In this document: piece after piece, positions 56,302-64,000 of the stretch
Layout: each line of letters starts with the position of its first letter
Position numbering within the stretch: the stretch's first letter is position 1
Assembly: GCF_000313915.1 (NCBI RefSeq)
Contig: NZ_AMYT01000017.1
Span: forward strand, 62,001-126,000
Length of the DNA: 64,000 nucleotides
Direction: 5' to 3'
DNA from: Catellicoccus marimammalium M35/04/3
GTDB lineage: Bacteria; Bacillota; Bacilli; Lactobacillales; Catellicoccaceae
Notes under the pieces: generated by a model
The model's input: the letters and a program-made list of their open reading frames with translations, nothing else
Databases searched by the model: none
Told to the model about the DNA's origin: nothing
Made by a program: the position numbers and the translations under genes

Positions 56302-59300
56302 TCATTTTTTTCGGATTTTCACTTTCTTTTTCTACAAAATAGGTATTTCCTAAAATATCTGTATTTCCTTTTAATAAAGTCCATCCTTTTTTTACAAATA
56401 CTGTTTGCATTTGTTTACGACATTTTCCATATACTGGAACTACTTCTCCATCTTCAAATTGATATTTTTCTACCGGTTTAATTTCAGCGTTATTTTTTCT
56501 ATTTGGCATACTTCGTGATAAGTAACGCACAACAATGGACTCACCATTTTCATCAATCACTTTAACCATCGAGTTTTTATAAAGACTGAAGACAAATTCA
56601 TCGTGCTCAGACAATTTATTATTAGCTTTAATTTCCTCATAACGAGATTTTGGAATTCCATAATGTCCATTCACAAATTTACCATCATTTTGATCAATTC
56701 CCACCAATGTATATTCACCAGTATCTTGGTTACGATATACGTCTGTGCGATATGGTTTCAACGATTGTAATACTACTTGACGATTTTTTGTTGAATATTT
56801 ATGACTAATATCAATTTTACGATTTAATTTGCTATCATAATATTTCAATTGTTTGATTACTGGACCATTATTTTTCTTCGCATACTTTGTTACTGGGCCA
56901 TTTTCTTCACGATATAATGCAAAAGGACTCACCTTTTTCTTCTTTCCTTTTTCATCTTCAATATACTCTGGATATTGCGCTAAAATTTCCTCTAATTTTT
57001 CAAAAGTTTGTGGGTCATGATGATACATTAAGAAAGATTCTTTATTTTTATCATAACGTTTTTTAAAGCGAACATACTCATCGTAATTATAAATATCTTT
57101 AATCTTCCCAATAACATAAGTTTCTTCTTTTTTATCTTTTCCAAGCTGAGCTTGTCTTGTGCCATAAATCGTATCATCCGCTACTTTTCGATTCATCTTT
57201 TGATCTACTTGATGCGAGAACTTAATTTTTAAATTACGTTCTCTTGTTTGTGGGCCACTAACCTCTTCTTTTGCAAAAGAATTACGTTGTAAAATTTGTA
57301 CGTCTTGAATAAAGCTTTCAGGAAGACGCATTTTCACCTTGAATTCTTTTTCAGGCATTGTTTCTTCTTCTGATACTTCTACTTCAACAACTTCTTCATT
57401 CGCTGATTTTGGTAACCATTCTTTTCTTTCTTTGAAAAATTCGATATTTGGAATGACTGCCATTAAAGAAGCATCAATCGCATGATGATGGAAAGTTTCT
57501 CGAGTTTTATCTAATTTCACTTTCTTACGTAAAATATTAGTCATCGCGCCACGAACAACAGAAACATTCATCGACAATTGATTTTCTTTTTTATATTGTT
57601 GTAATGCATTTAGGACAATACGAGCAGTATAAGAAGTATCTACTAAATTACGATTGATGAATCGTTTTCTTGTTTCAATATCATTGCTATAAATTTCAGC
57701 TAATAATAGTTCTCGTTTTTCTTTAGAGAAACGTTTATTTTTTCCAACTAATTCTTTCAATTCATGGAAGCTTAAGTGACCATCTGTATGAGTAGTCATA
57801 TATTCAAATGGAGTTTGATTGGATTTTTGTGAATTTAGTTGTTGACGAACTAAAACTTTATTGCATAATCGATCATCAAAAGAAATACTAATCGGAATGA
57901 TATGATCTACTTCATATCCTCCTTTATTTTGAAGTAAATCAGATAATGGAATTTCTTGACCCGAATAAACACATTTTCCTTCTTGCTCATACCAAAGCAT
58001 TAACTTCAAATAAAGACCTTTTGTTTTCAATAATTTTTCTTCTAATGCTTCTTCTGATAATCCACTTTGTGCTTGCGCTTCTTTTAAAATTTCTTTTTTG
58101 CGTTTCGCATTATTATCATTGATTTTTTTAATTTTTCGTTTTTGTTCATCTTCATTTGTTTCACGTGGCAATTCTACAATCACATTTTGAATATTTGGGT
58201 ATTTTTCTTGAATCGCTGTAAATACTTTTAACATCTCACAAGTTGATTTTCGTACTACTGGATTATAAAGATTTTCTCGCAATTCTGCATAATTAAAATG
58301 ATGGTTCTCATCTAGATAACTTGCTCGATTTTGAATAAATCCTCTCTCACATAAAATTGTACTTTGTTCTTTTGAAGTCTCCAATAATTCTGGAATAAAT
58401 TCTTTCATCAGTTTCAAAGAAAAGCGATGCCATTTATGATTCGATGTCGCAACAAAGGCTGTATGATTTTTCACTAAAACTTCAATGACCTCTGGGGTTA
58501 AAATATCATATTGATTTGTAATCTTATTCAATTGCTTGCGAATTTCCCCAGGTTCAGTATTTAATGTCATCATTGTCGCTAATTCATCTAACAATTCTTC
58601 AGAAAAATCTGCTATTTGAATTCCTTCTTTTTCTAGCATATTTTTCTGTTTTCGATAATAAGCTAAAGAATGCAAATCTGGTTTATCTTTTTCATCTTTT
58701 CGATATCCAGAAATCTCTTCTTTCGGTGCTTTTGTCACTTTAGAAATCAGTTTTAACATTCCACCCGATAGACGAGAAGTATTTTTTAATTCTGTAATAA
58801 TTTCTTCTTTTTGTGCTTTCGTTAAATGATGATCTTCTGTCGTTGGAATTCGTAAATTGTTTAAATCATTCAATAAATTAAAAATCTGTGCTGTATATGA
58901 ACTTCCTGCTGCACGATACTCTTCAGGATAAAATTTATCTTTTCCAATTAAAATTTCAAAAAGATTATCTAATGTTTCTCCATTTTCACGATAAATACCA
59001 TAATCTGTTCTTGATTTTTCGTTCCCTGGACCTACAAAATATTCACGTTTTCGAGTCACAAAAGAGATAATTTTTTCAATAAACACATCATCAATTTCTG
59101 GATGATATTTCTTTTGTGTCTCCAAAATTCGTTCTACTTCTTCTACATAATTTTTAGTTGGGAAAATATTGATGAGTAATCCATCTTCTGTTTGGATTTG
59201 TCCTCTGACTTGTCCATATTTTTGTAGACGATCATATTGAATTTCACCCACCGTTTTTGTTTTTAATAAACGACGATTATAATCTAATCCTGATTGGAAA

Positions 59301-59710
59301 GATTGGGTATTAGTTCCTTCTTCATCTGTAACATCTTCTAATTCATAACTGATCCCTCGATGTTTAACGATATTTAAAAGTGCAATGCTTAATTCTTCTT
59401 TAGATACTTTTTCATTTAATGCTCGCACTCGAATTTCATAGGGGTTCCATTCATCTTTAGGTTCTATATCTTTTAATTGGAAAACATTTTCTAAATATTT
59501 CTTTGCTTCTTGAATTCTTAATTTGCGTCTACGGAATAAACGACGACCTTGACGCTGATTACGTCGATTTACATTTTCATCTGCATCTGAACCAGAAAAT
59601 AAACGAACACCAGATTCAAGAATTTGATTCGTTTCTGCATTAATGACAGACCAACCAGCAGAAGAAATCCCTACGTCTAGTCCTACGTTGACTTTAGTCA
59701 TATTTTTCAT
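56288..59710 (-). CDS. cas9: CRISPR-associated endonuclease Cas9 (type II-A, short form)
   Basis: 1140 residues, the size class of S. thermophilus CRISPR1 Cas9. RuvC-I has Asp12 in VGLDVGISSAGW. The Arg-rich bridge helix lies at about 49-72 (NRRNQRQGRRLFRRRKLR). RuvC-II has Glu513 in VIVELPRE. HNH has Asp602-His603 in VDHIIPISISFDD. RuvC-III has His743 and Asp746 in HHHAIDAS. All catalytic residues are present, so double-strand cutting is expected. The C-terminal ~300 residues form the WED/PAM-interacting part; the PAM cannot be read from sequence alone. AAGGAG precedes the ATG. Confidence 0.98.
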   Translation of the reverse strand: MKNMTKVNVGLDVGISSAGWSVINAETNQILESGVRLFSGSDADENVNRRNQRQGRRLFRRRKLRIQEAKKYLENVFQLKDIEPKDEWNPYEIRVRALNEKVSKEELSIALLNIVKHRGISYELEDVTDEEGTNTQSFQSGLDYNRRLLKTKTVGEIQYDRLQKYGQVRGQIQTEDGLLINIFPTKNYVEEVERILETQKKYHPEIDDVFIEKIISFVTRKREYFVGPGNEKSRTDYGIYRENGETLDNLFEILIGKDKFYPEEYRAAGSSYTAQIFNLLNDLNNLRIPTTEDHHLTKAQKEEIITELKNTSRLSGGMLKLISKVTKAPKEEISGYRKDEKDKPDLHSLAYYRKQKNMLEKEGIQIADFSEELLDELATMMTLNTEPGEIRKQLNKITNQYDILTPEVIEVLVKNHTAFVATSNHKWHRFSLKLMKEFIPELLETSKEQSTILCERGFIQNRASYLDENHHFNYAELRENLYNPVVRKSTCEMLKVFTAIQEKYPNIQNVIVELPRETNEDEQKRKIKKINDNNAKRKKEILKEAQAQSGLSEEALEEKLLKTKGLYLKLMLWYEQEGKCVYSGQEIPLSDLLQNKGGYEVDHIIPISISFDDRLCNKVLVRQQLNSQKSNQTPFEYMTTHTDGHLSFHELKELVGKNKRFSKEKRELLLAEIYSNDIETRKRFINRNLVDTSYTARIVLNALQQYKKENQLSMNVSVVRGAMTNILRKKVKLDKTRETFHHHAIDASLMAVIPNIEFFKERKEWLPKSANEEVVEVEVSEEETMPEKEFKVKMRLPESFIQDVQILQRNSFAKEEVSGPQTRERNLKIKFSHQVDQKMNRKVADDTIYGTRQAQLGKDKKEETYVIGKIKDIYNYDEYVRFKKRYDKNKESFLMYHHDPQTFEKLEEILAQYPEYIEDEKGKKKKVSPFALYREENGPVTKYAKKNNGPVIKQLKYYDSKLNRKIDISHKYSTKNRQVVLQSLKPYRTDVYRNQDTGEYTLVGIDQNDGKFVNGHYGIPKSRYEEIKANNKLSEHDEFVFSLYKNSMVKVIDENGESIVVRYLSRSMPNRKNNAEIKPVEKYQFEDGEVVPVYGKCRKQMQTVFVKKGWTLLKGNTDILGNTYFVEKESENPKKMIDDK

Positions 59711-59740
59711 TATCTTATCTCCTTATAATTTATTACTTTT

Positions 59741-59769
59741 ATTATACCATTTTGTACGTATATTCACAT
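59741..59769 (-). promoter_or_regulatory. cas9 promoter (extended -10)
   Basis: Minus strand TGGTATAAT (TATAAT at 59741-59746, with an extended TG) about 35 bases before the cas9 start. A weak -35 TGTGAA is 17 bases upstream. Confidence 0.6.
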
Positions 59770-59794
59770 AGATAATTTATAAAAAAATAACCAT

Positions 59795-59829
59795 AAAAAA
59801 AACTCCCACTATATTAGTGAGAGTTTTTT
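59795..59829 (-). terminator. Terminator after the trehalose PTS gene
   Basis: The hairpin AACTCTCACTA/TAGTGGGAGTT (one G-T pair) with T8 on the minus strand lies after the PTS stop and before the cas9 promoter. Confidence 0.85.
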
Positions 59830-59837
59830 GTTTAAAA

Positions 59838-61754
59838 TTATGGACGTTTTTTCTTTTCTACTTTTTGTCCCATTGTCATATCATCAGAGTATCCCCAAAC
59901 CCAAGTGATAACAAAAGATACAACAATTGCTACAGCACTAGAAATTAAGAAAGCATAGAAACTATGTAAATCTGTTGGATGTTGTGGATTGAAGAAAGAA
60001 GAGAATCCAATTAAAGATCCTGTAAATCCATACATCGTTCCATGCATTAATCCTGTAATTAAGCCACCACAAGCAGAACCGATTAATCCAGAAATAAAGA
60101 CTTTTTTATAACGTAAGTTTACTCCGTAAATGGCTGGTTCTGTAATTCCACAAAATGCTGAAATCGCTCCAGCAAAACCTAATTCTTTCATTTCTGTTTT
60201 ACGAGATTTCATAGCTACTGCTAACACAGCTGCCCCTTGTGCTACCATGGTAATAGAAATAATCGCATTTAATGGTGTTTCTCCTGTACTTGCAATTTGT
60301 TGTGCAATCAACGGAACAACGCCCCAGTGCAAACCAAATATAACTAGTAATTGATAGAATCCACCAATAATTAAGCCGCCTAACCAACCAGAAGCACTAA
60401 CTAACCAAGTAATTCCATCTGCAATCAGATTTGCAATTCCTTGAATTACTGGACCTGTCACAACTAATGTAATCGTACATACAAGTAGTAAAGTTAATAA
60501 TGGTGTCAAAATAGATTTTAAGTAAGAAGGTAACCATTCTTTTAATTTATTTCCAATAACTTTTACTAACCAAGCAGCTAAAATCATTGGGAAAATAGAA
60601 TAAGTATAATTGATAAAGTTAAAAGATAAGCCACCAATTTCAAACATTTCTTTCCCTTTCATTCCCCACTCTACTATTTGTGGATAGGTTAGAAAGGCAC
60701 CAATCGTGGCAGTAACAATCGGATCTCCTCCCAAACGTTTTGCGGCTGAAAATCCGACCAATACTGGTAAGAAGAAGAATGCTGCATCGGCCATCGCGCT
60801 AATCGTAATATAAATTTCACTATTTGTACTCATAATACTACCTAATTGAGGTAGTGTTAATAATGCTAAAATTCCTTTAATAATCCCTGATGCAGCGATA
60901 ATTCCAACAACTGGACTCATTGATCCTGTAATTACTCCAATTAATTGATTCATGCCACGTTTCAATGGGTTCTTTTCTTTTGGCTCTTCTACAACTTCTT
61001 GATTCAAAGTTCCTAATTGTTGAATGATTTTATCAAAAACTACATCCACTTCTTGTCCAATAACCACTTGATATTGTCCACCAGATTGAATGACATCGAT
61101 AACTCCAGACATAGATTGTAATTTTTCTGTTTGAGCAATAGATTCATCTTTCAAATAGAAGCGTAAACGAGTAAAACAATGAACCACATTGTTAATATTT
61201 TCTTTTCCTCCAACGGAAGCAATAATTTCTTGAGCTAACAGTTGATAATCTTTTTTCTTTGGTTTCGCTTTTCCATTTTCATTTGCTTCTTCTTCCCAAG
61301 AGGCAACAAAAATAGGTTCTTTTGCTTTTTTCTCTCCAACAAAAGTTTCAACTTCCATTTCTTTCCCAATGCTATTTGTTAAGATAAGCATAATTGTAGA
61401 AGCATATCCCTTTTCTTTTATGAAAGAAAAATCTACAGTTCCTAATAAATCTCCAACTTTGACTTCTGATCCAACTTGACAAGACAAGTTAAATCCTTCT
61501 CCTTTTAATTTCACCGTATCAATCCCAATATGAATTAACAGTTCTATTCCTTCTTCTGTTGTAATCCCAATTGCATGTTTTGTTTCTGCAATCATAGTAA
61601 TTGTTCCATTAACTGGAGAATAAATGTTATCTTCAGATGGCTCTACTCCTAAGCCTTTTCCCATCATTCCAGAAGAAAAAACAGGATCTTTTGTATCTTT
61701 TAATTCTATGACCTGTCCAAATACTGGAGAAAATAGTGTACATTGTTTTTTCAT
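59838..61754 (-). CDS. treP: PTS trehalose transporter, domain order EIIA-EIIB-EIIC
   Basis: 638 residues. EIIA of the glucose family is N-terminal (about 1-140, phospho-His75 in LLIHIGIDT with the second His60). EIIB follows (about 168-250, Cys193 in VVHCFTRLRF), then EIIC (about 265-638, about ten membrane segments). It imports trehalose as trehalose-6-phosphate for TreC. The usual trehalose enzyme order is B-C(-A); here A precedes B. Start chosen: ATG at 61752-61754 with GGGAG eight bases upstream. An ATG five codons earlier overlaps the cre site. Divergent from treR. Confidence 0.9.
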   Translation of the reverse strand: MKKQCTLFSPVFGQVIELKDTKDPVFSSGMMGKGLGVEPSEDNIYSPVNGTITMIAETKHAIGITTEEGIELLIHIGIDTVKLKGEGFNLSCQVGSEVKVGDLLGTVDFSFIKEKGYASTIMLILTNSIGKEMEVETFVGEKKAKEPIFVASWEEEANENGKAKPKKKDYQLLAQEIIASVGGKENINNVVHCFTRLRFYLKDESIAQTEKLQSMSGVIDVIQSGGQYQVVIGQEVDVVFDKIIQQLGTLNQEVVEEPKEKNPLKRGMNQLIGVITGSMSPVVGIIAASGIIKGILALLTLPQLGSIMSTNSEIYITISAMADAAFFFLPVLVGFSAAKRLGGDPIVTATIGAFLTYPQIVEWGMKGKEMFEIGGLSFNFINYTYSIFPMILAAWLVKVIGNKLKEWLPSYLKSILTPLLTLLLVCTITLVVTGPVIQGIANLIADGITWLVSASGWLGGLIIGGFYQLLVIFGLHWGVVPLIAQQIASTGETPLNAIISITMVAQGAAVLAVAMKSRKTEMKELGFAGAISAFCGITEPAIYGVNLRYKKVFISGLIGSACGGLITGLMHGTMYGFTGSLIGFSSFFNPQHPTDLHSFYAFLISSAVAIVVSFVITWVWGYSDDMTMGQKVEKKKRP

Positions 61755-61768
61755 TTTCCTCACTCCCA

Positions 61769-61782
61769 TGAAATCGTTTTCT
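61769..61782 (-). promoter_or_regulatory. cre-like (CcpA) site between treP promoter and start
   Basis: AGAAAACGATTTCA on the minus strand matches the cre consensus TGAAAACGNTTTCA at all but the first base. Located downstream of the -10, it would act as a roadblock for catabolite repression of treP. Confidence 0.7.
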
Positions 61783-61790
61783 TGATTTTT

Positions 61791-61819
61791 ATTCTATACT
61801 TGTCTATACAAGTTGTCAA
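61791..61819 (-). promoter_or_regulatory. treP promoter with TreR operator in the spacer
   Basis: Minus strand TTGACA (61814-61819) and TAGAAT (61791-61796), 17 bases apart. The 16-bp near-palindrome ACTTGTATAGACAAGT (61798-61813) fills the spacer exactly. This is a TreR-type operator placed to block RNA polymerase. Confidence 0.85.
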
Positions 61820-61843
61820 ATATTTTTTTAGCTTTAATTTCAA

Positions 61844-61890
61844 TTGAATTATACTTGTTTATATGATTTAATATTCTTGTATAGACAAGA
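61844..61890 (+). promoter_or_regulatory. treR promoter with second TreR operator
   Basis: TTGAAT (61844-61849) and TTTAAT (61867-61872) are spaced by 17 bases. TCTTGTATAGACAAGA (61875-61890) overlaps the transcription start and its core is the exact inverse of the core in the treP operator. TreR thus probably represses both itself-treC and treP. Confidence 0.75.
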
Positions 61891-61913
61891 TGATATAGAA
61901 AAAGGTGAAGATA

Positions 61914-62630
61914 ATGAAAAACAAACAAGAACTTATTGCAAGCGATTTAGCACAAAAAATCCGCTCAAAAATGTATTCAGTAGGTGAGTTTCTTCCTAGT
62001 GAAAATCAATTAACTGAACTTTATGGAACTTCTCGAGAAACCGTTCGAAATGCATTATCCCTTTTAACTCAATTAGGACTCATTCAAAAAATTAAAGGTA
62101 AAGGATCCATCGTACTTAATTCAGACCGCTTTTCTTTACCTATTTCGGGGATTGTTAGTTTCCAAGAATTAAATGAACAACTAGGGTTACATGCTTCTAC
62201 TAAAGTTATTTCTTGCGAACCCATTTCTTCTATCCCGCAATATTTTATAGAGCATGGAGTAGATGAAAATACTACAGGTACTTATGTAGAGCGTCTTCGT
62301 ACGATTGATCAAGTTCCAAGTGTAATTGATTGCGACTATCTCCTTCCACCAGTCACAGGAATTACAAAAGAAATTGCTGAACATTCTTTATATCAATATA
62401 TTGAGGACACATTAAAATTAAAAATTGCTTATGCTAATAAAGAAATTACTGTTGAGCCAGCAACAGAAAAAATCAAAGAGGAATTACAACTAGACCAACC
62501 ACTAGTAGTAGTAACCAGAAGCATGTCTTTTTTACAAGATACTACCCTTTTTCAATTAACAGAATCTTATCATCGACCAGAAAAATTCAAATTCACTGAT
62601 TTTGCTAGACGAAATCCAATTCAATTTTAA
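61914..62630 (+). CDS. treR: GntR-family trehalose operon repressor TreR
   Basis: About 238 residues. N-terminal GntR winged helix (ASDLAQKIRSKMYSVGEFLPSENQLTELYGTSRETVRNALSLL) and C-terminal UTRA effector domain (about 85-238), which senses trehalose-6-phosphate. Start: ATG at 61914-61916 with AAAGGTG six bases upstream; an in-frame GTG at 61905 lies in the ribosome site itself. Followed 12 bases later by treC. Confidence 0.93.
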   Translation: MKNKQELIASDLAQKIRSKMYSVGEFLPSENQLTELYGTSRETVRNALSLLTQLGLIQKIKGKGSIVLNSDRFSLPISGIVSFQELNEQLGLHASTKVISCEPISSIPQYFIEHGVDENTTGTYVERLRTIDQVPSVIDCDYLLPPVTGITKEIAEHSLYQYIEDTLKLKIAYANKEITVEPATEKIKEELQLDQPLVVVTRSMSFLQDTTLFQLTESYHRPEKFKFTDFARRNPIQF

Positions 62631-62642
62631 GGAGGAAAACAG

Positions 62643-64000
62643 ATGAATTTAGGAGAAAAAGTTATTTATCAAATTTACCCTAAATCTTTTTATGATAGTA
62701 ATGGAGATGGAATTGGCGATTTACGAGGAATTATTCAAAAAATCCCTTATATTCAATCATTAAATATTGATATGATTTGGTTTAATCCCTTTTATGTTTC
62801 TCCTCAAAAAGATAATGGATATGACATTGCTAATTACTATGAAATTGATCCTCTCTTTGGAACTATGGAAGATTTTGAAGAATTAGTCCATAAACTAAAA
62901 GAAATCAATGTCGAAGTTATGTTAGATATGGTATTTAATCACTGTTCTACAGATCATGAATGGTTCCAACGTGCTTTAGCAGGTGAAAAAAAATATCAAG
63001 ATTATTTCTATTTACGTCCAGCTAAACCTGATGGATCTTTACCAACTAATTGGCAGTCGAAGTTTGGCGGACCAGCTTGGGAACCTTTTGGGAATACAGA
63101 TTTATATTATTTACATCTATATGATAAATCACAAGCTGATTTAGATTGGCATAACCCTGATGTTCGTCATGAGATGCAAAATATTGTGAATTTTTGGTTA
63201 GATAAAGGAGTAAAAGGATTCCGTTTTGATGTTTTAAATGTCATTGGAAAAGACGAAATTTTAGTAGATTCTATCAATCCAACACAAGAAAAATCTTTAT
63301 ATACAGATACTCCTATTGTTCACGAGTATATTCAAGAACTAAATGAAGCCACTTTTGGTAAAGAAAAAGATTCAATCACTGTGGGAGAAATGTCTTCTAC
63401 TACAATTTCAAATTCGATTCAGTATACTCGTCCTGATCGTCATGAATTATCTATGGTATTTTCTTTTCACCATTTAAAAGTAGATTATAAAGATGGAGAA
63501 AAATGGACAAAAACACCTTTTGATTTTCTAGCATTGAAGGATTTATTTATTGAATGGCAAACTAAAATGGATGAAGGAAATGGTTGGCAAGCATTATTTT
63601 GGAATAACCATGATCAGCCTCGAGCTTTAAATCGTTTTGGTGATCCAGTACATTATCATATTGAATCAGCTACAATGCTGGCTACAGCCATTCATGGATT
63701 AAGAGGAACTCCTTATATCTACATGGGAGAAGAAATTGGAATGATTGATCCGTCTTATCAATCTATGGATGATTATGTAGATGTAGAAGCGATAAACGCA
63801 TATGAAGAATTATGTAAAACTATTCCTAAAGAAGAAGCTTTTTCAATTATTGCAACAAAAGCACGTGATAACTCTCGCATCCCTATGTCTTGGGATGATA
63901 CAGATAATGCTGGATTTAGCAAAGAGACTCCTTGGTTAGCTCCTTCTAATCAAAAAGAAATCAATGTAGAAAAAGAACAACAGGAAGGTAAAATTTTTAA
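62643..64000 (+). CDS. treC: Alpha,alpha-phosphotrehalase (cut by window edge)
   Basis: The first ~452 residues of a GH13 family enzyme that splits trehalose-6-phosphate into glucose and glucose-6-phosphate. Seen: VIYQIYPKSFYDSNGDGIGDL, DMVFNHCS, nucleophile Asp in GFRFDVLNV, acid/base Glu in VGEMSS and NNHDQPR. A strong GGAGG lies upstream of the ATG. The C-terminal part (usual total about 540 residues) is beyond the window. It is the second gene of treR-treC. Confidence 0.95.
   Translation, partial: MNLGEKVIYQIYPKSFYDSNGDGIGDLRGIIQKIPYIQSLNIDMIWFNPFYVSPQKDNGYDIANYYEIDPLFGTMEDFEELVHKLKEINVEVMLDMVFNHCSTDHEWFQRALAGEKKYQDYFYLRPAKPDGSLPTNWQSKFGGPAWEPFGNTDLYYLHLYDKSQADLDWHNPDVRHEMQNIVNFWLDKGVKGFRFDVLNVIGKDEILVDSINPTQEKSLYTDTPIVHEYIQELNEATFGKEKDSITVGEMSSTTISNSIQYTRPDRHELSMVFSFHHLKVDYKDGEKWTKTPFDFLALKDLFIEWQTKMDEGNGWQALFWNNHDQPRALNRFGDPVHYHIESATMLATAIHGLRGTPYIYMGEEIGMIDPSYQSMDDYVDVEAINAYEELCKTIPKEEAFSIIATKARDNSRIPMSWDDTDNAGFSKETPWLAPSNQKEINVEKEQQEGKIF

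Noticed and set aside
59711-59795. A cas9-promoter target for a long-form tracrRNA guide, as in S. pyogenes autoregulation
   Set aside because: The 5' end of this tracrRNA is a self-paired hairpin and no match of its sequence to the cas9 promoter was seen by eye.

Overview
The window is a low-GC Gram-positive chromosome segment. The gene set (sortase-anchored LPxTG protein, AGGAG-type ribosome binding sites, EbsA-like protein, class IIa-type bacteriocin immunity proteins, GW/SH3-like wall proteins, CcpA-like cre sites, GatCAB operon) points to Lactobacillales, closest in flavour to Enterococcaceae/Carnobacteriaceae. No species can be fixed from sequence alone. No rRNA or tRNA gene was seen.

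Layout. (1) 0-9 kb, minus strand: housekeeping block pcrA-ligA-dedA-like-gatCAB-rlmD (rlmD runs off the left edge). (2) 9-11 kb: an LPxTG adhesin with a serine-rich stalk, convergent with an fhs-lspA-rluD-pyrR operon (11-14.4 kb). (3) 14.4-21 kb: EbsA-like protein, RNase H-like protein, DegV, a complete fruR-fruK-fruA fructose operon and a ZIP metal transporter. (4) 21-39 kb: an AT-rich accessory region. It holds a three-gene nucleic-acid module (EVE-like protein, GIY-YIG/DUF2075 helicase, DEDDh exonuclease-BRCT), orphan bacteriocin-immunity genes with a small membrane gene broken by an in-frame TAG, two large membrane proteins, a DUF262/DUF1524 protein, gadB, a wall NlpC/P60-GW protein, a probable Kiwa pair (kwaA-kwaB) lying among remains of a type I restriction-modification locus, and an unknown two-gene cassette. 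(5) 39-46 kb: further GW-module surface proteins, a CPBP protease, a coiled-coil lipoprotein, a DUF5662 protein and an NCS2 purine permease behind a guanine-class riboswitch. (6) 46-51.4 kb: ABC-F, cca, MazG-like, TPR and HU genes. (7) 52-59.7 kb: a complete type II-A CRISPR-Cas locus (cas9-tracrRNA-cas1-cas2-csn2-array), resembling the Streptococcus thermophilus CRISPR1 kind, with a GW surface gene sitting directly after the array between two copies of a degenerate CRISPR repeat plus terminator. (8) 59.8-64 kb: trehalose locus with a PTS transporter divergent from treR-treC (treC runs off the right edge).

How it works together. The accessory genes make several layers of anti-phage defence (CRISPR-Cas, probable Kiwa, a GmrSD-like protein, the EVE/helicase/exonuclease module, a dead type I R-M system). 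These are interleaved with a family of four GW-module secreted proteins and bacteriocin-immunity genes. The most interesting items are the EVE/GIY-YIG-helicase/exonuclease module (21.1-24.1 kb), the tracrRNA promoter nested in the end of cas9 with a dual-purpose hairpin (56.16-56.30 kb), the GW gene bracketed by CRISPR-repeat relics (51.9-53.3 kb), and the NlpC/P60 protein that keeps its cysteine but lacks both expected histidines behind three WalR-like boxes (32.1-33.7 kb).
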